A stretch of 64,000 nt of DNA from Myrica gale. Lineage: Eukaryota > Streptophyta > Magnoliopsida > Fagales > Myricaceae. Location: positions 13,028,501 through 13,092,500 of the forward strand of contig OZ005613.1 of NCBI GenBank assembly GCA_963930655.1, written 5' to 3'. Shown here one piece after another: positions 57,071 to 64,000 of this stretch; the stretch's first letter is position 1; the number at the start of each line of letters is the position of its first letter. The translations under genes and the position numbers were made by a program. The notes below the pieces were generated by a model. It did not search any database and had not been told where the DNA came from. It saw nothing but the letters and a program-made list of their open reading frames with translations.

Positions 57071-57813
57071 TCACAACAACTTCAGTCGGTCATATTTATC
57101 ATGGACTGTATTGAAGTAATAAGCCACAACACAAATGACAAAAATTATCCAAGACATAATGAGTGCTTGTTTGTAATCTCTCAATTGAAGTTCACACATG
57201 TGTCTTTGTCTTTCAAGTTCAACGCAGCGATGAACGCGTACTTTCTTGATGTCTTCCAGTTTCATGCGATGATGAACACGATCTTTTTTGATGTCTTCAT
57301 GTTCCACACAGTGAAGAGCACATTCTTTCTAGATATCTTGAAGTTCCATGCGAGGACGAGCACGTTGTTTCCCCATCTCTTCAAGTTCGACATGGTGACA
57401 ACCATTCACTTTCTCTCTGACTTCATTAGGAGATGGTTGTGTTATATCCGCCTTTATCTTCTTGTGCATTATCCTCATCCGTCTCAATACTCTTTTTCCA
57501 TGCTCACACAGTGGTGGGTCGTACCATTGGAAAAAGTCACATGATTTTCTAGCCTTTACGACACGCATCCGATATTGTTGGTATTAATTAAAGCACTTAA
57601 CTTAAATAAAGTATTTGAAAAAACTATCTTTATGCATGTATTTACCTTGTAATTCATACAAGTGAAAAAATGTCTCCCAAAGTTACTTTCAGTGTTGGAC
57701 TTCTTGAGGCATGTCAGAACACCACATCGGCAACAAGGGTATGTAGTAGTTACTCCTCCACTTGACCCACAAGAAGCACAGGATGTCTTCCTCAAAATGA
57801 GCGACAATAACAC
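57071..57813 (-). pseudogene. GRF zinc-finger protein gene, two exons, in-frame stop
   Basis: Exon 1 ends at 57646 (TACAAG/GTAAAT) and exon 2 begins at 57553 (GTAAAG/GCT), with a 92-bp intron. Joined, they give a zf-GRF domain: CCRCGVLTCLKK, GRHFFTC, NYK, then KSCDFFQWYDPPLC. A charged coiled region follows, with repeated MELQDI/MKLEDIKK units, then a C-terminal hydrophobic segment (MSWIIFVICVVAYYF) that looks like a membrane anchor. This architecture is common in small plant GRF proteins, whose role is unknown; GRF domains in other proteins bind single-stranded DNA. A TAG at 57331-57329 cuts the frame before the last third. No ATG lies in frame near the expected start, where TTG AGG stands. 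So the copy is probably decayed. Confidence 0.75.
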
Positions 57814-58429
57814 AATAACTAGTACGTTGAAAATAGCACGAAGAAATAGAATATTTAAGTCTTAATAATAGCTGGGTATTTAATAATAAATGACATTCTA
57901 CGTAATAGATCTGCATTATTATAGCTGAAACTCAAAATACTCAAGTCTTTATAAAACAACAAGAATAAAAATGAGAGAAGAGAAACCCCAAAACCTACTT
58001 GTGACTGTCAAAAGTGGCGAAGGGCTCCAAAATCTCAGTTCGGTGCCAAGGGTTAAGATACCTCCTCGTCGAAAAGGACAGAGAGGGAAATCTAAAAGCT
58101 TGACCCTCGTGTTCGATTGAAGACAAATTTGAGAATGTTGGAAGAGGGTTATTCGAAGTTGTCGTTTGAGAATGAGGGTAAATGTGTTAGTTTTATTTAA
58201 AATCGACACCTGTTGTGCATGTGACCACTGTAAAAATGCACGGAGAGCTCAAATTGATAAATTATAGAATTTATGGTTTTACTGTGTCAAAATTGATTGT
58301 TTGGGGTCCTCTTTGACATTTGTGTGCAACTTCGAGGGCTCAAAGTGATTTTTACCCCTAAGCGCATTTCAACAAATGTGAATAAAATTACATATACCGT
58401 CATAATATGCCAACAATCCTCTTTTATTG
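57814..58429. other. Upstream flank of the GRF gene
   Basis: Contains a minus-strand leader-like region. Frames here are short and unrecognised. A sharp AT-rich to mixed change occurs near 58000. Confidence 0.35.
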
Positions 58430-58850
58430 TCGTAAGGATTCTACGTCAATCTACAGAATCTAAGAAGATTTGATTAGTAACACAAACAATGCAACCCGTG
58501 AATTGGGCAAAAATGTCTCATTCAGGACATAGAGGCTTCCCATTCTCATTGAACACTATGAGAATCCATTTGCCCTTGTTTTAATCCCACACCTCAGTCA
58601 TGCATGTCCCACCATGTGCTTTAAAAACTTGAGTATTATCTGCACATTTAACATGTTAAATTAAATTCACTAACAAATAACTAAAATTATAACTATGTTA
58701 GTTATTAACATACCAAGTGTTTCACCATCGTTCAAAAGTTCATCATCTTCGAACGATGGAACCGTAGCTTGTTGGGATGGTGGTGTAGCTTGTTATGATG
58801 AATAGGATATAGTCCCGAATCTCTTCCTCGTCATTGTACCCACACAATAA
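58430..58850 (-). pseudogene. CACTA-associated plant transposase-family exon (Transposase_24/PTTA-like)
   Basis: On the minus strand, 58830-58700 reads KRFGTISYSS...PSFEDDELLNDGETL, and after an intron-like gap 58630-58430 reads AHGGTCMTEVWD, then KGKWILIVFNENGKPLCPE, then GCIVCVTNQIF and W-to-stop changes. The pattern of K-x-I-V-x-F-N-x-x-G-x-P and a following G-x-x-V is that of the plant transposase family found with En/Spm (CACTA) elements. Three in-frame stops show decay. It has the same orientation as the CACTA terminus at 63025. Confidence 0.6.
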
Positions 58851-59149
58851 ATTGTAGTAATTGATATTTGAGAAGGAAAATACCACTGACCATATCCTAG
58901 ACCCATTTCTTTGCATTTCTTTTACTCAATTTTTATGCTAGTATACTAACACTTTTAGATTTGATTTAGTCATGCATGCCAGTGATTTCCATGTAAAATT
59001 CAACCCCAAAAGAAAACATATGCTTAAACAAAATAGCCACAAATATAGCATAATTCCAACCAGATTGTAATGCATGTCCAAAAGAAATGAATTAGACAGA
59101 GAGATAATTGACTTTCTAAACAGATAATTGACTTGCCAACCAGATTGTG

Positions 59150-59299
59150 AAATTCACATACCATAGGTTCGTCCTGAGGTATATCTAGTGTTGTTCCTTC
59201 CACCTCATTTGTAAACCATGTCAAATCATCTTGTACATTCTCCAATACTTGTTCAATGTTGAAAATGTAAGGCTCATTTTCACAATAATCAATAAACAA
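59150..59299 (-). pseudogene. Possible C-terminal tail of a CACTA TNP2-like transposase
   Basis: The frame has ENEPYIFNIEQV, then VQDDLTWF, and ends near IPQDEP. This weakly resembles the end of TNP2 proteins (EP-I-A-Q--QVFYV-D-----W-V). Position upstream of the PTTA-like exon and strand are consistent, but the match is weak. Confidence 0.35.
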
Positions 59300-62200
59300 A
59301 CATTAACCAATAAAACTAACATTAAATAATCACTATTCAACTTAGAGTTCCCTCCGTAAAAACGACTGACTTCGTTTCACCTCAGGTTAGACCTCCAACG
59401 TCGGTGTATAGGTATCCACCAAAAAGAGATCTCAAAAGTTAAATAAAAATAAAGATAAACATAAATCAACACACAAACATTAAACGACACAAACCTTGTC
59501 CTCCAATCTCCAATAAAAACCACAGAATCAACAACAGATAACAGTTACTCCTCCAATCTCCAATAAAACTCCACAGAACCAACAACAGGTAATAGTTAGC
59601 CCTACCCTCCGCCTTCCAACAAAAACCACAAACTCCAATCTTCAATATAAACTAACAAATAATAATAATAATAGTAATTCATATTAGAGAATCAATATAC
59701 CACTGACTTGTTCCAGAACAATTCCTTATCAGCAAATCACCTATCAACCCTCGATTAGGAACAACTACCAAATCTGAAAATGTATTCGAATTAGTTTCTA
59801 AGCTTTGAAAAAAGCACACAAATTACAATGCTTTGACATCATAAATATCTTTGTTGATTTTGTCTGAGAGCATATACACTTTTTAAACCGACAAACTGGA
59901 TGTAAAGGTTGCATTCATCTCAAAAAAACATATTACTATGCACTTCCTTATATCATGCCATGCAGCAAGGGTAAGTCTACATGCAACCTGAATAAAATGC
60001 ATAATATAGATCTTATCAATTTCCACTTCCAGTTGAAAGATTTTACAGAGAAAACCAAACATAGATAGATATGGCTAAGCGGTATAAATGCACAAAAAAA
60101 CACAAATCATCATGCAATAGAATTAATACTCCTAGAAACCAAAACTTGCAACATCAGAACTAACATGCAACTATAAATTTCAGCTATTTTGACATGTATT
60201 TGGTACCTAAGCAAGCATAAACCATTTCTACTAAAATGATGAAATAAAAAGGTGACGACATTATAACATTCCACCATCAGAAAAAACATCAAGATCAAGA
60301 CATTGCTAACAAAGCTCAAATATGGTCATAAGGGGCTAAGATCTGGTCATGCATGTAGCAAATAAGAATGTATATTTCATATAAGCTCAAAACATAAATT
60401 GAAAAGACTACTATACATCCAAGCCATTTATCCCAACCAAAAATCACAAGTGTCTACCCCTTACCTTGGCTTTGATGACACTTTCTCCTAAGTAACTTCA
60501 CCAAAAACGAAAATAGAGTTAGTTCTAAGCTATTACAAGAGATTTGAAGAAGGAAAAACAAAAGAAAGGTAGGAGAACATTTACTAATATCGGACCCAAT
60601 AATTAATATCGATCACTTTCTTTTATAACAACATAAAGAAATACTTTAACATGACACAAATGATCACAAAAAGAATTGACACCAACCTTTGCGAATACTA
60701 GAGAAGAAGAAGTTTCTCAAGAAGCAATGGAATGGAGAATGGCTCAAAAAAGGGTGCGGAGGAGAATGCCAATTGCCGAAGAATAAGATACATACAGTTA
60801 ATGTTAAATTCGAGGGAAATAAATAGCACACACCTAACAAGAATAGTGGTTGTATTAATTAACAAAAAAGGAAACCATCTAGTATGAGCTACAAAAAAGG
60901 AAACCATCTAGATCCAATAAGGCAGTTGGTACTAGTGCAAGCATGATAAACCAAGAGGGATATCATTGGGTTAAAAGATAACAATAGCTTTCAGATTGGT
61001 AGAGAATTGAGCCAAAAAAGATAAAACAAGAGGTTTGTAACCCCACGAGCCAAAGACGTAGTAAGCCCCTTCATACAACATTTTTCAATTCCAGATACTG
61101 CATCTCATAGACAAAGCTCTTGGATGACACTTAATGACCCTACTTGATACTATGCATACAAAGAGGTATCTAAAAATTATGAACCATGAAATCGAAAAGC
61201 AGGATTAAATCAAGTAACTCTATCTAAAATATGAGAACAAGGAAAACAAGAATACAAGAATTCCGTTCTCAATGATGAAGAAAGGAATAAAAAAGAGCAC
61301 CTATGAAAGAAAATGAGGAAAAACAAATACAAGGCCAGTTTATATTTGGCCCAAATTTTCAGTTGTTGCTTCTTCTAGCATTGTTTTAAACATGATAAAA
61401 GAATGTACAAACATGAAAAATTTACATCACAAACCAATATCTCTTGCAACACTCACCAGCCACTATCAACAATGCGATTATATTCAGTTATTCATGTTAT
61501 ATGCAACAATACTAAAAAAAGTATATGATTGTAACCATGCATATGGCTTTACCAATTTCGAAATAACACGTAATCCCCAAAATCGCCGTTAGAGCTTCGA
61601 GGAAGAGGTAATCGACGGTAATAGATAGGGAGAGCTAGGAAGACTTAGAAAGAGAGATAGACGAAGATAGATAAAGAGCTAGGGCTGTCAATGATGAAGA
61701 GGGTTAGGGCTATGAGCTATCAAAGATGAAGAGGACTTAGAGATTTTTCAAAAAGTGGGGGGATGGTTCGGGAAGGGTACTTTAGGAGGGGGCAAATCTC
61801 ACTATTTTGGGTGGGGGGAACTCACCGTTTTGAAGGGGAGTTCACAAAAACTAATTGTTTAATTCAAAGCCTTTTTTCCCCTAATTTGTAGTTTTTCAAT
61901 TTTTTTTAATAATAAGTTATATTTTGTAGTTATGCGTTTTTATTAAATACATAGCATATTATTTTACACTCTTTTTTATAACTAGTTTAATAATCTTAAT
62001 TAAAATAGTTGGTAGTAATAATATATAATACTTATAATTAAAAATATAATACTTTATGTATAACATTACATGATTTGTTATATGTGTTTATCATATACAT
62101 GATATGTGCAAATTAATCTAAGCACTTTATATGTATGTACCTATATACTTAATGGCTAAATCATAGCCTCTAAGACCATATATTAAGTTATGTACTTTAA

Positions 62201-62317
62201 TTGCATAAGCTAATCTCATAATATATTTTTATTTAAAATTAAACAATATGTCATAATTAAATAGTATTATATTATTAATTATTCAAAATATATATGTTCA
62301 CTATAAGTATGATAATA
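59300..62317. other. Probable CACTA interior, no domain recognised
   Basis: AT-rich DNA with a CT-rich, leader-like segment on the minus strand at 61860-61570 (CTCTTCATC and CTATCTTCG repeats). That segment could be the 5' leader of the decayed transposase gene. Simple direct repeats occur at 59490-59580 (CTCCAATCTCCAATAAAA twice). No RNA gene or coding domain is seen. Confidence 0.35.
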
Positions 62318-62380
62318 GACTACATCAATAAATATGCAATTACCATATTTAGACTACATCAATAAATATGCAATTACCAT
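62318..62380. repeat. 33-bp tandem duplication
   Basis: AGACTACATCAATAAATATGCAATTACCAT occurs identically at 62318-62347 and 62351-62380, separated by three bases. Confidence 0.92.
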
Positions 62381-62599
62381 AACAACCATATGAATAATTT
62401 AAAATATATCATATAACAACTTCGATTTTCATAAAACTCACTCTAATTACATATTTTATTAAGTAGGTTCTTTAAAATAAAATTTTTCAAAGACATGACA
62501 AAATAAAATTATATATTAAAAGGAATATAATAATATATAAAATAATTATTTACATTAAATAACTTATAATTAATAAATAAAAAAATTATTTTCAATTAT

Positions 62600-63025
62600 A
62601 CCTATACGAGCATTTGTGTCAACAAACGCTACTAAATCTGCTATAGTCACTATGACCGTCATTGTAGATACAAAAATATAGCAACATTTGTCTAAAAAAA
62701 CGTTACTAAAAGCTTTCGACCTATAACATCGTTTGTATACAAAACGCTGCTATAATTCCACCTCTATCGCTAACGGTACACCTATAGCAACGTTTTTTTA
62801 AAAACCTGCTAAAGATCTAATGTTAGCAGCATTTTAAAAAGCGCCGCTAAAGTTCGATCTGTAGCGGCGTTTGTATATAAATTTCACTAGTTGCCGCTAT
62901 AAAGACCTCTGCTATAGGTAGTTTATAGCGGCGTTTGTCCAAAAACACCACGAAAGGGTGTTTTAGTAGCGCTTTTAGCGACCGTCAATAAAAAGACCGC
63001 TGTTAAAGACCAATTTTTTATAGTG
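62600..63025 (-). mobile_element. CACTA (En/Spm) transposon terminus and subterminal repeats
   Basis: At 63025 the minus strand starts CACTATAAAAAATTGG, the canonical CACTA end. The next 400 bp carry many copies of GCGGCGTTTG/AGCGGCG-like motifs in both directions (62640-63005), typical of subterminal transposase-binding repeats. The opposite end was not found in the window by eye, so element length and target duplication are unknown. Confidence 0.8.
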
Positions 63026-63431
63026 TTTCTATTAAGCAATATGGGTTGAGTGAATCCTAATATTGACTAATAATTAGTGGTAACATATTTTTCCATTAGC
63101 CACTTAGACATATTTTGTCAGTCACAGTGGTGAATTTGGACGAAAGGACGTTTTTGAGATAAGCAGTTAACTCTCGAGACTTGGAGGAGAACTATTAAAA
63201 CTAACAGACCAAGTTAAAAAAAAATAAACAATGGGGATGGCAAATTAAATAAACTTATTGCCTATTTTCTCTTTTATTCACAATTATTTTTAGGATAAAA
63301 TCATTTTTTTTGTTATTGAGTTCTACCTTGATTTAAAAGATAGGTGGTTGGGTTTCAAATTAAAACATTTTTCATTCTTAAGTTTGTACATCACAAAAAT
63401 AATGTCCTTGCATCAATGGTACCCTTCATTA
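63026..63431. other. Spacer between CACTA end and LINE tail
   Basis: AT-rich, no coding or RNA gene recognised. Confidence 0.4.
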
Positions 63432-64000
63432 TTTTTTTTTGATAAGTAAGCACCGTTTTATTAAAGAGAGAAAGAGGAAAAGGTGAATTCAGTACAAAGA
63501 CTATATCGAAAACACTCAAAACATACAAATGAAAAAACTAAGAAAATCAAAAAAGTCCAGAAAACGACCCCCCAACAAAGCATTAGCCCAGCAGAAAAGA
63601 GAAATGAACACATCGCCCCGCAAACTCCCTAGAGATCTAGCTGAATCCTCAAAACAGCGTCTATTCCGCTCCCTCCAAAGGCACCACCATATACACGCAT
63701 GTATCATCCTCCAAATTGTTGTAGCTGAAGGATCCACAAACTTCCGTCCCTAACAAGAGAGGACATCCACCACTCTTTCAGGCATTATCCAATGCACATT
63801 CAACAAACCAAGGATATGCATCCAGAGACCTCTTGCAACCGGACAATGCAAAAGCAAATGATTAACAGATTCTCCATCCCCCTACACATATAACACCACT
63901 CTGTGACATAAACTCCCCTTCTTCTGAGATTATCAATAGTCAAAATTCTATCATGTGAAGCCTCCCAAACAAAGAAAGACACATTTAAAGGGACCTTGAC
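63432..64000 (-). mobile_element. LINE 3' end, continuing beyond the window
   Basis: The minus strand encodes the ORF2 C-terminus: FFVWEASHDRILTIDNLRRR, then VTEWCYMCRG near the window edge, then IWWCLWRERNRRCFEDSARS and FLDFFDFLSFFICMF, ending at 63516. The first two blocks form a zf-RVT domain; a frameshift lies between them. The 3' UTR ends CTTACTTATC followed by an A-tail (T-run at 63432-63440). It belongs to the family of the 43340-43690 fragment. The rest of ORF2 would lie right of the window. Confidence 0.85.

Noticed and set aside
57011..57544. 177-codon plus-strand open frame
   Set aside because: It is antisense to exon 2 of the GRF zinc-finger gene; the repeats in its peptide mirror the MELQDI/MKLEDIKK repeats on the other strand.

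Overview
The window is nuclear DNA from a flowering plant, most likely a eudicot. It is AT-rich, its spliceosomal introns have GT..AG ends, and it is packed with plant-type mobile elements: Ty3/gypsy, Ty1/copia, LINE, SINE, hAT, CACTA, Mutator-like and Tourist-like MITEs. I see no bacterial, organellar or viral gene set, and I cannot name the species.

Only one host gene looks intact: a two-exon, minus-strand gene at 40540-44873 for the splicing factor DRT111/SFPS/SPF45 (385 aa, G-patch plus UHM/RRM). Its single 3.2-kb intron holds a SINE with perfect target duplications, a foldback MITE and a 5'-truncated LINE. A second gene-like locus at 57071-57813 (minus) encodes a GRF zinc-finger protein, but it has an in-frame stop and no clear start codon.

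Layout. 1-7.6 kb: MITE and hAT remnants, and a 1.3-kb hAT element (4430-5724, 8-bp target duplication) that has captured two exons and an intron of the cell-cycle gene APC2. 7.6-17 kb: diverged copies of one local repeat unit, with empty and filled MITE sites, a Sirevirus-like solo LTR, a copia LTR and a Tourist-like MITE. 17.1-24.4 kb: a decayed gypsy gag-pol with its 3' LTR, split by a 2.7-kb LTR element on the other strand that keeps a 190-codon ORF. 26.1-30.9 kb: the 3' end of a gypsy element with an unusually long LTR (about 3.9 kb). 33.1-38.4 kb: a three-layer nest, copia split by a LINE that is itself split by a solo LTR. 45.5-46.1 kb: a second Tourist-like MITE. 46.6-54.7 kb: a second decayed gypsy element carrying two solo LTRs and a MITE. 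57-63 kb: the GRF gene and pieces of a CACTA transposon. 63.4-64 kb: the 3' end of a LINE that runs off the window.

The genes do not form a pathway. The content is a record of successive insertions, many datable relative to one another because target duplications survive and removing the insert restores the host reading frame. The most unusual items are the APC2-carrying hAT element, a loopless 66-bp-arm inverted repeat inside it, the four related solo LTRs carrying GTCGAC-centred palindromes, and the gypsy-like deletion derivative whose ORF runs into its own LTR.
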